Origin: UBA1952 sp965200035
GTDB lineage: Bacteria; Bacteroidota; Bacteroidia; Chitinophagales; Chitinophagaceae
NCBI GenBank assembly: GCA_965200035.1
Contig: OZ241334.1
Coordinates: 1,364,001-1,428,000 of the forward strand
Reading direction: 5' to 3'
DNA length: 64,000 nucleotides
Within the stretch, counting starts at the first letter, position 1. The number at the start of each line of letters is the position of its first letter. The translations under genes and the position numbers were made by a program. Below are positions 9,021 to 18,437 of the stretch, piece by piece. The notes beneath the pieces were generated by a model. The model saw only the letters and a list, made by a program, of their open reading frames with translations. It searched no databases and was not told the origin of the DNA.

Positions 9021-11198
9021 TTATTTCATTCCGGTACTCATATTCACAGTTACCGGCATTTTGGACATATCGTTGATGATATTTACCGTTTCGGACAGAT
9101 AGATGTCTTTCTGAAGATTCTTGATCCACGTTTCGTTCTTTTCCTTAGAGGCCTTATCTACACTGATCTTAGCCATATCTTCTTTCGGACTGCTGATGGG
9201 CATTGGCGTGCCTTTCTTCTGCAGCTCTTCCAGCTTTTTAGAAGTCTGACTGGCTTTATCCAGCTCAGCGCGGTAAGTCTTTTCATTCAGTGAATAGCTG
9301 TTGTCATCTTCCTTTGCTTTGATCTCTTTAGCGCTTTCGCGGATGAGCATGAAAGATGGATTGGCAGCTACGCGCTTGTTGCTCAAAGCCGAAATCTGAC
9401 CAGCATTGAAGCTGTTGGATGATTTATAAGCCGCCGCAGGAATTTCATCCCACTTAAGCGCAGCCTTGTCCTTACGCTCACCCTGGTCTATCATTTCATA
9501 AGGGTCCGGGAGACGTACATCCGGTGTTACACCACGCAGCTGTGTAGAGCCGCCGTTGATGCGGTAAAATTTCTGAACAGTCAGCTTGAGCGCGCCAATC
9601 GGTCCTTCGCCGGCAGATTGCATCTGCATCCGCTTCATCGGGCTAATGTATTCGTCCAGTGAAATTACTTTCTGTACGGTGCCTTTGCCATAAGTAGGCG
9701 CGCCAACAATTACGGCACGCTTATAGTCCTGCATAGCTGCCGCCATAATTTCGGAAGCAGATGCGCTGTATTGATTCACCATAATGGCCAGCGGGCCATC
9801 ATACAAAGTACCTTTAGCGCCATCGCGAAGGGTCATTGGGGCTGCATCAGAGCTTTTCACCTGTACAATCGGTCCCTGATCTATAAACAGGCCGCCCATA
9901 TCTACCACATCGCTCAGAGAGCCACCGCCATTATACCGCAGGTCAAGAATGATGCCCGTTACACCAGCATTTTTCAGCTTCTGCACTTCTGCAGCCACAT
10001 CTTCCGCGCAGCGGCGACCGCCTGTATGCTGGAAGTCGGCATAAAACTCAGGCAGATAAATGTAGCCTACCGGACCGGACGGGCTTTTGATCACCGCGCT
10101 CTTGGCAAAGGTTTCTTCAATAGATACCTCACCTCGGATGATCGGAATCACCTTGATGCTGCCATCTTCCCGCTTTACAGTCAGGCGCACTTCAGTGCCT
10201 TTCGGGCCGCGTATTTTCTTAACCACATCTTCTACTTCAAAGCCCTGAATATCGTCCGGCTCAGCACTGCCCTGCCCTACTTTCTGGATTTCATCATTAG
10301 CCTTCAGCTCACCCTGCTTCCAGGATGGCGTACCGGCCATAATGGTGCTGATCTTAATCTTACCATCTTCTTCTTTCAGACCTGCACCGATGCCAAAAAA
10401 CGTACCAGACATCTGCTCATCAAAGCGCTCTTTATCTTTTGGCGGGAAATAGTCGGTATGCGGATCTTCGCTGCCGGTGATCGAATTTACATACAAAGCA
10501 AAACGCTCATCCTCCGTAAGCTTGCGCAGGCGGTTAAAATAGCGTTCCTGGTTTTTGCGTACGCCATCGCGGGCATCTGCCTCAAGCTGTACATCTGTTT
10601 TCGGAGCTGTTTTCTTTACTGCAGTCGCATCTTTTTTTGCGTCTTTATCTTCCGGTTTTTCCTGCGCTTTCTTTGCATCCACATATTTAGCCAGCACGCG
10701 GAACTTGATGTATTCTTTCCAACGCTCTTTCAATGCGGTTTCGTTAGCAGCATAGTCCAGCTTATCACCATTAAGCTGTACGCGGTCATTATCTGTAAAT
10801 GTATAAGGCCTGGCGAGCAGCTCTTTCTGATAGCCATCTGCGCGGTCGATCGCCTTGGAGAAAGCGGCATTAGCCTTATCAAAAAACCCTACATGACCAC
10901 CGAGCAATTCATCATCAATCTTGTATTCATACTGCTTCAGGTCAGCCATTTCCTGTGCCGTAAAGAATTTCTTCTCCGGGTCCAGGTTATCGAGGAATTT
11001 TACAAATACACTGTGCGAAAAAGAATCATTAATGTCGCGCGGAGAAAAGTGCCCATCCTTCAGCGCTTTCATCACTGTATTGACCACCAGCTCTTTGCGG
11101 TTGTCAGAAGAGCCGCTGTCATCCCCAATGTATTTAAAGGAGAGGAAAGCCGCCAGGGCACCCCCAACCACCAGGGGTATCAAAACTTTGTTTTTCAT
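9021..11198 (-). CDS. prc: Carboxy-terminal processing (tail-specific) peptidase, S41A family
   Basis: Prc/Tsp-like periplasmic serine protease of about 725 aa. An N-terminal hydrophobic segment (KNKVLIPLVVGGALAAFLSF) is a signal peptide or anchor. A helical N-terminal region with a Lys/Asp/Ala-rich insert (around residues 180-210) precedes SEDPHTDYFPP and a PDZ domain (GIGAGLKEEDG, WKQGELKANDEI). The S41 catalytic core follows: LDLRYNGGGSL, the nucleophile Ser in NQYSASASEIMAAAM, and the general-base Lys in PTYGKGTVQ. A C-terminal helical region closes the protein. Known Prc roles are trimming envelope proteins and peptidoglycan hydrolases. The ATG at 11213 is an alternative start. Confidence 0.95.
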   Translation of the reverse strand: MKNKVLIPLVVGGALAAFLSFKYIGDDSGSSDNRKELVVNTVMKALKDGHFSPRDINDSFSHSVFVKFLDNLDPEKKFFTAQEMADLKQYEYKIDDELLGGHVGFFDKANAAFSKAIDRADGYQKELLARPYTFTDNDRVQLNGDKLDYAANETALKERWKEYIKFRVLAKYVDAKKAQEKPEDKDAKKDATAVKKTAPKTDVQLEADARDGVRKNQERYFNRLRKLTEDERFALYVNSITGSEDPHTDYFPPKDKERFDEQMSGTFFGIGAGLKEEDGKIKISTIMAGTPSWKQGELKANDEIQKVGQGSAEPDDIQGFEVEDVVKKIRGPKGTEVRLTVKREDGSIKVIPIIRGEVSIEETFAKSAVIKSPSGPVGYIYLPEFYADFQHTGGRRCAEDVAAEVQKLKNAGVTGIILDLRYNGGGSLSDVVDMGGLFIDQGPIVQVKSSDAAPMTLRDGAKGTLYDGPLAIMVNQYSASASEIMAAAMQDYKRAVIVGAPTYGKGTVQKVISLDEYISPMKRMQMQSAGEGPIGALKLTVQKFYRINGGSTQLRGVTPDVRLPDPYEMIDQGERKDKAALKWDEIPAAAYKSSNSFNAGQISALSNKRVAANPSFMLIRESAKEIKAKEDDNSYSLNEKTYRAELDKASQTSKKLEELQKKGTPMPISSPKEDMAKISVDKASKEKNETWIKNLQKDIYLSETVNIINDMSKMPVTVNMSTGMK

Positions 11199-11237
11199 GA
11201 ATCGAAGTATCATCCTGTAACAATCTTATAAAGTAAA

Positions 11238-11245
11238 CAAATTTA
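11238..11245 (-). promoter_or_regulatory. -7 element of the S41 protease gene
   Basis: Minus strand TAAATTTG, a perfect TAnnTTTG match, 24 bp before the ATG at 11213 and 39 bp before the preferred ATG at 11198. Confidence 0.55.
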
Positions 11246-11326
11246 ATGGTTGCGCTGTTAAATAAAGCCCAATACAATGCGTATTTATGGGTATATACAG
11301 GGTGAGAAAGGGGTGTAACTATTGCT

Positions 11327-11334
11327 TAACTTTG
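11327..11334 (+). promoter_or_regulatory. -7 element of lipB
   Basis: Perfect TAACTTTG. It lies one base before an in-frame ATG at 11336, which would then precede the transcription start, so the ATG at 11351 is the likely initiator. Confidence 0.65.
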
Positions 11335-11350
11335 GATGTACATTAAGCAG

Positions 11351-12097
11351 ATGCAAACGATTTTTTTCAGCGACTGGGGCAATATTGAATACGGAAAAGC
11401 ATGGAACCTTCAGGAGCGATGGCTGCAGGAAGGGCTGGCGCAGAAGCGTGAATTCAACGATACACCGGCAGAGCTGCGGCCTGCTGAGCCGGCTACGCAC
11501 CACGAACTGGTGTTCTGTACCCATCCTTCGGTGTATACATTAGGCAAGAGCGGGCATATGGAAAATCTGCTGGTCAATGACAGCCGTCTGAAAGAGCTGG
11601 GTGTTTCCTTTTATAAGACCAACCGGGGCGGTGACATTACCTTCCACGGGCCGGGTCAGATTGTAGGTTATCCGCTTTTTGACCTGGAAAAGTTTTTCAC
11701 CGATTTGGGGCGCTACATGCGCAGTCTCGAAGAGATCATCATTCATGTGATCAGTCATTATGGCCTCAGAGGCGAGCGGCTGCCGGGCGCCACAGGCGTA
11801 TGGCTGGATGCGGATGTACCCGGCAGGGCACGTAAAATATGCGCTATGGGCGTGCGCTGTAGCCGTTGGATGACGATACATGGCTTTGCCCTAAATGTAA
11901 ATACGGACCTCCGGTATTTTGACTATATCGTGCCTTGCGGTATTGAAGATAAGGGCGTAACTTCCCTGAAGAAAGAGCTGGGACATGAAGTAGATGAGGG
12001 GGAAGTGCAACAATTACTTAAAGCTGAGTTTGGCAGGGTTTTTAACGCTGTGCTCAGTGAACAGACAACTGCAACAGTGCTGTCCGGTGTCTCTTAA
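11351..12097 (+). CDS. lipB: Lipoyl(octanoyl) transferase
   Basis: LipB moves the octanoyl group from acyl carrier protein to the lipoyl domains of 2-oxoacid dehydrogenases and GcvH, the first step of lipoate synthesis. About 248 aa, normal length. The family signature RGGDITFHGPGQIVGYP is present. The catalytic Cys is in YIVPCGIEDKGVTSL and the Lys in ARKICAMGVRCSRW. No lipA occurs in the window. A possible second gene follows 23 bp downstream. Confidence 0.97.
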   Translation: MQTIFFSDWGNIEYGKAWNLQERWLQEGLAQKREFNDTPAELRPAEPATHHELVFCTHPSVYTLGKSGHMENLLVNDSRLKELGVSFYKTNRGGDITFHGPGQIVGYPLFDLEKFFTDLGRYMRSLEEIIIHVISHYGLRGERLPGATGVWLDADVPGRARKICAMGVRCSRWMTIHGFALNVNTDLRYFDYIVPCGIEDKGVTSLKKELGHEVDEGEVQQLLKAEFGRVFNAVLSEQTTATVLSGVS

Positions 12098-12120
12098 CGC
12101 ATTAATCTGAATACCCGAAA

Positions 12121-12759
12121 TTGGCAAAAGATATTACATACAATTGGGGCCGCGACCATCTGCTGATTGATCTTGGCTACCGTCTGGAGCCCCGTGTAAG
12201 GGCGCTTTTCTGGGCCGAGCTGACCCTGACGTTCAGCATGGCTTCTGTTTTTCTGATGAAGGCGTTTCCTTTTTCGGGGCAATGGATGCACTGGGCTACG
12301 GGTGTCGGCGCTGTGGTGCTGTATCTGCTGGCTGCATGGCGCTTTCTGTCGCGCATGGCTTACCGGGAGCAATTATTGGTAGAGAATGCACACTTTACGA
12401 TCATACAGACTACTTTTCTGAAGAAGCAGGTGCACCGCTATCTCTGGACGGAGATGGGCCATTTACATTATGCCAGCAACCCAAAAAAGACAGATCACCC
12501 GCTCAAAGGCAAACACATTGATTACTGGGGTTTTGACACGCAGGAGCATGTAGTGCAGCGGCTTTATCAGGAAGGCAATCTTTACTTTAATTATGATGGC
12601 TATGCAGTGCGTTTTGGCCGAAATATCTATTCCTGGCACGCAGAAGAGATCGTGAGGATGATCTGCCTTTATGCCGGCGACCGGCTTCATTTAGGTGCAG
12701 AATGGCGAAATCTGATGCAGGAGCATGAGTGGGATGATAACAATGAATTCCGGCTCTGA
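12121..12759 (+). CDS. Small membrane protein of unknown function
   Basis: 212 aa, not recognised. Two predicted transmembrane helices lie close together (about residues 28-46 and 58-76: FWAELTLTFSMASVFLM and WATGVGAVVLYLLAAW), followed by a soluble C-terminal domain rich in Trp, His, Tyr and Asp (HYASNPKKTDHPL, YWGFDTQEH, YFNYDGYAVRFGRNIY). The layout resembles PH-like domains anchored by a two-helix hairpin, but this is only a guess. The start is a TTG: between the upstream in-frame stop (12103-12105) and 12121 there is no ATG or GTG, and later ATGs fall inside the first helix. It lies 23 bp after lipB and is probably co-transcribed with it. Confidence 0.75.
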   Translation: MAKDITYNWGRDHLLIDLGYRLEPRVRALFWAELTLTFSMASVFLMKAFPFSGQWMHWATGVGAVVLYLLAAWRFLSRMAYREQLLVENAHFTIIQTTFLKKQVHRYLWTEMGHLHYASNPKKTDHPLKGKHIDYWGFDTQEHVVQRLYQEGNLYFNYDGYAVRFGRNIYSWHAEEIVRMICLYAGDRLHLGAEWRNLMQEHEWDDNNEFRL

Positions 12760-12802
12760 AGAAGAGCTCAATAATTTACCAAGCAAACAGTTTAAAATAA
12801 TA

Positions 12803-12840
12803 AAAAACGCCGGGCTTCACAGTCCGGCGTTTTTATTTTT
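12803..12840. terminator. Bidirectional terminator between convergent genes
   Basis: Stem AAAAACGCCGG (12803-12813) and CCGGCGTTTTT (12824-12834), 10-nt loop, followed by ATTTTT. A/T tracts on both sides fit termination of both converging transcripts. Confidence 0.9.
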
Positions 12841-12855
12841 TATGGGCAAGGCCTA

Positions 12856-13548
12856 TTACTCTTCTTCCTTCTTTTTCTTCGCAGCCGTTTTCTTGGCTGG
12901 CTTTTCCGTGCCATCAGCAGCGGCGTCTTCTGTTTCAGCCTTCTTCTTGCGGGCTGTTTTCTTTACCGGCTTTTCTTCTCCTTCCTCGCCAAAAAGATTT
13001 GCATCTCCCGCAGGCTCTGCTGCTTTTTTGGCACGGCTCTTCTTGGCTGGCTTTTCGGCATCTTTCACAAGCGCTACCGGCTCATCGCTCTTGGTATTTT
13101 CTGCTACCTGCGCTTCGCCTTCTGCAGTAGCGCTTTCTTCTTCTTCCTGTTGTTGCTGCACTTTGCTGAAGTCGAGCAGGTCATTGGTCTGAAGCAGCTC
13201 AAACCACTTCACCATCTTCTTCATATCGCTCACATATACACGGTCTTCGTCCAGGTCCGGATATACATCGCGGAAGTATGCTCTTACATCTTCATTGCTG
13301 CCCTTCTTCGTATCGGGACGCGGAGTATTACTTTCCTTCATCTTCTGCAAAACTTCGTGCAGGCGAACATTATTTCCGGTAGTGTAAATTTCAATACTCT
13401 CCAGCGGCGTTACATTATGCAGACGTGCAGAAATAAATTTCGTGCTGTTGTCTGCCAGATTGCGCACAATGGCACCATCACTTTTAGTGGAAAGCAGCTG
13501 ATAAAGACCGCCAATACCTGTCACTGATACAATTTCCCTGTATTCCAT
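12856..13548 (-). CDS. DUF5606 protein with Lys/Ala-rich tail
   Basis: 230 aa. The N-terminal 120 residues are the DUF5606 module: MEYREIVSVTGIGGLYQLL, then GAIVRNLADNSTKFI, IYTTGNNVRLHEVLQKM and YPDLDEDRVYVSDMKKMVKW. The C-terminal half is low complexity, alternating acidic stretches with PAKKSRAKKAAEPAG, PVKKTARKKKAE and PAKKTAAKKKKEEE repeats like histone-H1-type tails, which suggests binding to nucleic acid or another polyanion. The core fold may be a small beta domain; no enzymatic residues stand out. It is a single-gene unit with its own -7 element and a shared terminator. Confidence 0.88.
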   Translation of the reverse strand: MEYREIVSVTGIGGLYQLLSTKSDGAIVRNLADNSTKFISARLHNVTPLESIEIYTTGNNVRLHEVLQKMKESNTPRPDTKKGSNEDVRAYFRDVYPDLDEDRVYVSDMKKMVKWFELLQTNDLLDFSKVQQQQEEEESATAEGEAQVAENTKSDEPVALVKDAEKPAKKSRAKKAAEPAGDANLFGEEGEEKPVKKTARKKKAETEDAAADGTEKPAKKTAAKKKKEEE

Positions 13549-13566
13549 AATTTATTTTAGAGTGGG

Positions 13567-13574
13567 CAAAAATA
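13567..13574 (-). promoter_or_regulatory. -7 element of the DUF5606 gene
   Basis: Minus strand TATTTTTG, a perfect TAnnTTTG match, 18 bp before the ATG at 13548. Confidence 0.6.
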
Positions 13575-13612
13575 GCTTTTTTTAATTGTGAAGCGAATCC
13601 GTAACCGTGTTT

Positions 13613-16600
13613 TTAGCGGATCAGCGTTACATCCCCCTTGAACTCCACTACATTATTGCCACCGTTGCCGCAGACCATCTTGATGTAATAGAAATAAGTG
13701 CCCAGATCCTGCGGCTTGTCATTCCAGGTGCCATCCCATCCCTGCTCGGTGCTTACCGTGTAGAACAGGCGCTGGCCATAACGGTTGTAGATCGAGAAGT
13801 TGAGTAGCTTGATATCGCCTTTCCAGCGCACACGGAACTGGTCATTCTTGCCATCCGCGTTCGGCGTAAAGGCATCCGGTATAAACGGCTTACAGCAGTT
13901 ATCATACGCAACGATGGCTTTAGCAGTATCACGGCAATTGTGCGCATCCGTTACATATACAATGTACGGGCCATTCGGCATTCCAGTTATACGGTCGGTT
14001 GTCTGCGCAGGATTGGTGCTCCACAAATAGCTGTACGGAGTGGTGCCGCCGGTCACATTGGCCACCACAGCGCCGCCATCATCATAGCCATTACAGTCAT
14101 TCGGAGTCACTGTTGTAGATACGAGTAGGCTATCGGGCTCACTGATGCTTACGGTTGTATCCTTGAAGCACTTGGATGTATCATAAATGTGGATCGCGTA
14201 CGAACCTCTGAACAGGGAATCAAACATGCCCGTCATATTGGTATCGCGCGGCATGCTCAGCACATAAGTCAGCGGCTGATTGCCACCAGTCACATTCAGT
14301 GCAAATGAGGCATCTTCAAAACCATGACAGGAAGGCGGAGTGATAGCAACGCCGTGAATCACGATATGCGGATAGCCGATCAGGTCCATTGTAGTATCAT
14401 TCACACAGCCAAAAGCATCTTTCGCATAGAAGGTGTACGTGCCTTCAGGAATGCGGGCATAGACCTTCTGAGTATCGAAAGTGACATTGTCTTTAGAGAA
14501 TGTATAGCCGGGAGTGCCGCCGGTTGCGTTGATGCTAATGCGACCATCGCGATAGCCCTCGCAGGTTGGTGTCACTATATCTGTAATCAGCACATGACCT
14601 TTGGTAGGTTGGGTGAGTGTAACGATCGAGTCTTTGGTACAGCCATTGGCGTCTTTTACATGAATGATATGCGCGCCTACCTTCAGGTTATTCACCACAT
14701 TGCCTGCGGCAAATGCACGGCTATCGGCAGCAAAGGTATAAGCCGGTGTAGCGCCGGAAGCCGTTACCGTTACAAAACCCGAGCTATCACCAAAGCATTT
14801 TACATTAGAAATGGCAATTGCATCGATCTTCAGCGGAGTAGGCTGACCCATAGTTACTGTGGTATCGTGCAGGCAACCATTGTTATCTTTTACATGAATG
14901 ACGTAAGTACCAATAGCCAGTCCGGTGAAGTTAACGTTTGTGCCGAATGCTCCGCCGCCCAGCGCGAATGTATAAGCCGGTGTGCCACCGGAAGCGCCTG
15001 CAGTGAGTATGCCATTGCTGTCACCAAAGCATTTCGGCTGTGTAATAGCCACTGTAGGTAAAATATTCGCCGGCTGTGTCACCGAAATATTCGTATCCAG
15101 CAGGCAACCATTGTTGTCTTTTACATGCAGCACATAGCTACCCGCCAGTATATTGTTGATCGGACTGGTACCGGTATAGGCGCCGCTTCCCATCGCAAAG
15201 GTATAAGGCGATGTACCACCACTGCCGGCGATGGCTATAGAGCCTGATGCCTCGTTGTAACACTTGGCCGGACTGGTAGTCACTGTAGCATGAACGAAGA
15301 TCGAGTCGGTTACCGTGATTGTCGTATCCTTCACACAACCACGGCTATCCTTTATATGGAAAGTATAAGTACCGGAACCCAGATTAGAAAACAGTGGCGA
15401 TGAGCTGTAAGTGCCGGTACCGGCTGCATACACATAAGGCGTTGTACCGCCGGTAGCAGACAGGGTAACCGCGCCATTCACAAGCGGCGTACAAAGCGGT
15501 CGCTTGATCTGCGCGGTTGGCACAATAGGCGTAGGATCAATCAGCGTAATGGCCGTATCCTTAGTGCAGTTGTTGGCATCCTTTACATGAAGCTGATAAG
15601 TGCCTGCAATAAGACTATTGAATGTACCGGTAGCCGCAAAAGCTCCGGTGCCGATTGCATAAGCATAAGGGGTGGTGCCGCCATTTCCGGCAATGGTGAT
15701 CGTGCCATTGGAGCCGCCGTTACATAAAGGCGGCGTAGCGGCAGTAGCCGTTACACCAAGCACAGCAGGCTGCGTAATGGTAATCGTGGAATCCTTGATA
15801 CAGCCGTTCGCATCTTTCAGGTGAATGATATGAGTGCCCGCATTGAGGCCGCTCAGTGCACTGGAAGCGCCGAACGCGCCGGCATCGCTTGCATAGGTAT
15901 AAGCAGGTGTGCCGCCGGTTGCGGTTATGGTTACTGTACCGGTGCTGCCGCCATTGCACAGTACATTGGTAACAGCAAAGGTGAAGGCCAGTTTCGTAGG
16001 CTGCGTAATCGTAATGGTTGTATCCCTGATACAGCCATTTGCATCTTTTACATGGAATGTAAATGAGCCTACAGCAAGGCTGCCGATTGTAGCATTACTG
16101 CTGTATGCACCAGCGCCAACTGCATAAGTATAAGGTGTAGTGCCGCCCGTACCCGTCAGTGTTACAGAGCCGTCATTGCCGCCATTACATTTTACATTTT
16201 GTACCGTAGCCGTTACGCCAAGCGCGGTGGGCTGCGCAATAGTCACTACGGTATCTTTAATACAACCGTTGTTGTCCTTAATGTGAATGGTATAGTTACC
16301 AGCGTTGAGTCCGCCGAATGTATTGGTACCGCTGTAGGTACCTGCGCCGGATGCAAAAGTATAAGGGCTTGCTCCGCCGATTCCTGAAATGGCAATGCTG
16401 CCGGTAGCGCCATTGAAACAAAGGACATTGGTAACGGCCGCATTGCCGGATATAATCAGCGAGTCATTTACCGTGACCGTGGTATCTTTTGTACAGCCCA
16501 GGTTGTCTTTTACACGGAATACATAAGTGCCTGCCGCCAGCGGAGAGAAGGTATTGGCACTTCCGAAAGTTCCCGTGCCCTGCGCATAAGTATAAGGCGT

Positions 16601-18175
16601 GGTACCGTTAGAAGCCGTCAGCACCACCTTTCCATCAGCCAGTGTGCTACAGGTGCTGCTCCTGATAGCGGCAGCAAGATTAATATTAACGGGCGATACA
16701 ATGGTAATGGAAGTATCGTGGCTGCAACCATTGGAGCTGGTAATGGTAAAGGTATAAGTACCGGGGCTCAGGCTGTCTGTAATGGTACCGGTCACTCCAC
16801 TGCGCGTCACTGTACCGAATGTAAATGTATTGGGGTTAATACCATTGACCGGTGTAAGCGTAAACACGGCTTTCAGAAGACAGGTAGCCGGCGACACGAG
16901 GTTGAAGGTCATGTTTGGATTGGGAAGCACATTGATGGTATAGGCCACCGTTTGCTTACTTGCCAGCGGGCATCCCTGATCCGTATAGGTTACGAAGAAG
17001 GTATAAGTGCCCGGCGTTACTGCGCTTACATTCCAGGAGAATATGCCCTGAGGCGCTGTGGTATTGTTGTTGGTAATATTAAAAGTAGCACCGGCAGGCA
17101 ATCCTGTTGCAGTTACATTAATGACATCACCGTCTATATCTGTCGGGTTGATTTTGAAGGTAAAAGCCCCCTGCTCTTTACACACATTGATAGTGGTGCT
17201 GTTCAATGAAGTCACACCTGCAGAAGGGGATGAGATCGTGCCTGTAGGCGGGTTATTATTACAAGGCACAATTACAAAAACCATCTCACGCATAGACGTA
17301 CCCACCACTACACTGCCACGGGTTTCGGCCACCCGGCTCACCACCAGATAATTGCCCGTTGTGCTTGGGGTAAAGTCCAGTTGGCCATTGCTATTGTTGA
17401 ATGAGAACGTGGTTGGCACTACAGCAAGCGGATTGGCGCCACTGAAGCCCGGTATGTAAAGCACATTGCCACCTACACTATTGGGCGGTATAGCTTCCAG
17501 TCCATCGATCAGGGAAAAGGAAAGCACATCGCCATTGGCATCTACTGTACCGGGATTATAGCTGGCCGGCTTATTGATACAAAAAAACGGGGTTGGTATA
17601 GTCGTGTAAGCCGGTGAAGAGTTATTCCCCCCCAGATTATTGAGCGTAGCCTCAAGGCGCATGATACTGCCGCTGGTCTGGTTAATATTTGTAATGCTCG
17701 TACTGCGGCCGGCAAGGTAAGAAGTAGGAGTATTGGGCAGATCGCCGTTAAACTGGAAAAGCCAGTTAGCAGAAGTGCCGTTCAGCGTATAATTTTTAGT
17801 GTAGATGTACCTCTTTACCCCTTGTATCGTACTGTTCGGAACAGAGCATTTGGTCTGATTAGCCTGCGATGGACAAACAGGGGTTACCTCAACGCCCGCC
17901 CCCGACTGAGTCAGACTTACAGAATCAATCAGCAGGCTGTTTTTGTAGATGTATATTTTTGGCGTGCCGCCGTTCAGCCCATTAAAAGAACTGCCTTGGG
18001 TAAATGCGCCGGCACAGTCGCCATAGATAGTGAGCCGAAGCGTGTAGGTATTCCCGCTTACCCAGGTATAGTTAAAATCTGCTCCAAAAAGATGGTTGGC
18101 AGCCGCTTTATTAGCAAGCATACAGCACAGCAAAAGCGCAAAAGCGGTAATTATCCTCCGAAATATTAAAAGCAT
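13613..18175 (-). CDS. Giant SprB-repeat adhesin with T9SS type B (gliding-motility-associated) C-terminal domain
   Basis: 1520-aa secreted surface protein. Signal peptide (LLIFRRIITAFALLLCCML) is followed by a Bacteroidota adhesin N-domain (NHLFGADFNYTWVSGNTY), a cadherin-like region (about residues 310-418), then about 13 tandem SprB-type repeats of about 77 aa. Each repeat carries C-x-G-x(3)-G, TGGTxPYTY, GTYxxHVKDxNGC and a KDTTxTITQP end. The last 90 residues are the CHU_C/type B sorting domain: FIPDAFTPNADGKNDQF, NRYGQRLFY, GWDGTWN and GTYFYYIKMVCG. Export through T9SS is expected but no T9SS gene is nearby. By analogy with SprB of Flavobacterium it may mediate adhesion or gliding. It is divergent from the next adhesin gene. 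Confidence 0.93.
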   Translation of the reverse strand: MLLIFRRIITAFALLLCCMLANKAAANHLFGADFNYTWVSGNTYTLRLTIYGDCAGAFTQGSSFNGLNGGTPKIYIYKNSLLIDSVSLTQSGAGVEVTPVCPSQANQTKCSVPNSTIQGVKRYIYTKNYTLNGTSANWLFQFNGDLPNTPTSYLAGRSTSITNINQTSGSIMRLEATLNNLGGNNSSPAYTTIPTPFFCINKPASYNPGTVDANGDVLSFSLIDGLEAIPPNSVGGNVLYIPGFSGANPLAVVPTTFSFNNSNGQLDFTPSTTGNYLVVSRVAETRGSVVVGTSMREMVFVIVPCNNNPPTGTISSPSAGVTSLNSTTINVCKEQGAFTFKINPTDIDGDVINVTATGLPAGATFNITNNNTTAPQGIFSWNVSAVTPGTYTFFVTYTDQGCPLASKQTVAYTINVLPNPNMTFNLVSPATCLLKAVFTLTPVNGINPNTFTFGTVTRSGVTGTITDSLSPGTYTFTITSSNGCSHDTSITIVSPVNINLAAAIRSSTCSTLADGKVVLTASNGTTPYTYAQGTGTFGSANTFSPLAAGTYVFRVKDNLGCTKDTTVTVNDSLIISGNAAVTNVLCFNGATGSIAISGIGGASPYTFASGAGTYSGTNTFGGLNAGNYTIHIKDNNGCIKDTVVTIAQPTALGVTATVQNVKCNGGNDGSVTLTGTGGTTPYTYAVGAGAYSSNATIGSLAVGSFTFHVKDANGCIRDTTITITQPTKLAFTFAVTNVLCNGGSTGTVTITATGGTPAYTYASDAGAFGASSALSGLNAGTHIIHLKDANGCIKDSTITITQPAVLGVTATAATPPLCNGGSNGTITIAGNGGTTPYAYAIGTGAFAATGTFNSLIAGTYQLHVKDANNCTKDTAITLIDPTPIVPTAQIKRPLCTPLVNGAVTLSATGGTTPYVYAAGTGTYSSSPLFSNLGSGTYTFHIKDSRGCVKDTTITVTDSIFVHATVTTSPAKCYNEASGSIAIAGSGGTSPYTFAMGSGAYTGTSPINNILAGSYVLHVKDNNGCLLDTNISVTQPANILPTVAITQPKCFGDSNGILTAGASGGTPAYTFALGGGAFGTNVNFTGLAIGTYVIHVKDNNGCLHDTTVTMGQPTPLKIDAIAISNVKCFGDSSGFVTVTASGATPAYTFAADSRAFAAGNVVNNLKVGAHIIHVKDANGCTKDSIVTLTQPTKGHVLITDIVTPTCEGYRDGRISINATGGTPGYTFSKDNVTFDTQKVYARIPEGTYTFYAKDAFGCVNDTTMDLIGYPHIVIHGVAITPPSCHGFEDASFALNVTGGNQPLTYVLSMPRDTNMTGMFDSLFRGSYAIHIYDTSKCFKDTTVSISEPDSLLVSTTVTPNDCNGYDDGGAVVANVTGGTTPYSYLWSTNPAQTTDRITGMPNGPYIVYVTDAHNCRDTAKAIVAYDNCCKPFIPDAFTPNADGKNDQFRVRWKGDIKLLNFSIYNRYGQRLFYTVSTEQGWDGTWNDKPQDLGTYFYYIKMVCGNGGNNVVEFKGDVTLIR
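13897..16923 (-). repeat. In-gene array of about 13 SprB-type repeats
   Basis: About 231 nt per unit (77 aa). Conserved points are a Cys near the start, a GGTxPYTY core and an end with KD.NGC.KDT. The unit nearest the N-terminus and the last two are the most divergent. Coding repeats, not CRISPR: there are no spacers. Confidence 0.85.
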
Positions 18176-18437
18176 AAAAGTTCAGCTCAAGATGATGACA
18201 CGAAATAACACTATCCTAGACGACTACATTGTGTAAAATGTTGGGAAATGTTAAATGTTTTAGGTGATTCGTGCCGCGAACATACATCACATTCAGGAAT
18301 TTTACTGCCGGCAAATGCTAACGCATCCGTTAATCAACACATGAAGCCGATTGCTAATTGTTAAAGCTTGGGTAAATGCGCTACATTTACCGCCCTTTGT
18401 TTTTAGCATACGATCTTACCCCGACAATAGTTTAGCA
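18176..18437. other. Intergenic region between two divergent adhesin genes
   Basis: 262 bp, AT-richer than the flanks. It must hold both promoters. The best plus-strand -7 candidate is TACATTTA at 18382-18389, one mismatch. On the minus strand a TA-GCA-TTTG with one extra spacer base lies near 18308-18316. No hairpin or ORF is convincing. Confidence 0.5.
18382..18389 (+). promoter_or_regulatory. Possible -7 element of the Ig/PKD adhesin gene
   Basis: TACATTTA, one mismatch from TAnnTTTG, followed by CCGCC and 48 bp before the ATG at 18438. Confidence 0.35.

Noticed and set aside
9771..11231. 486-codon plus-strand ORF
   Set aside because: It is fully antisense to the S41 protease gene, whose catalytic motifs and signal peptide are clear. 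The antisense translation has no recognisable domain.
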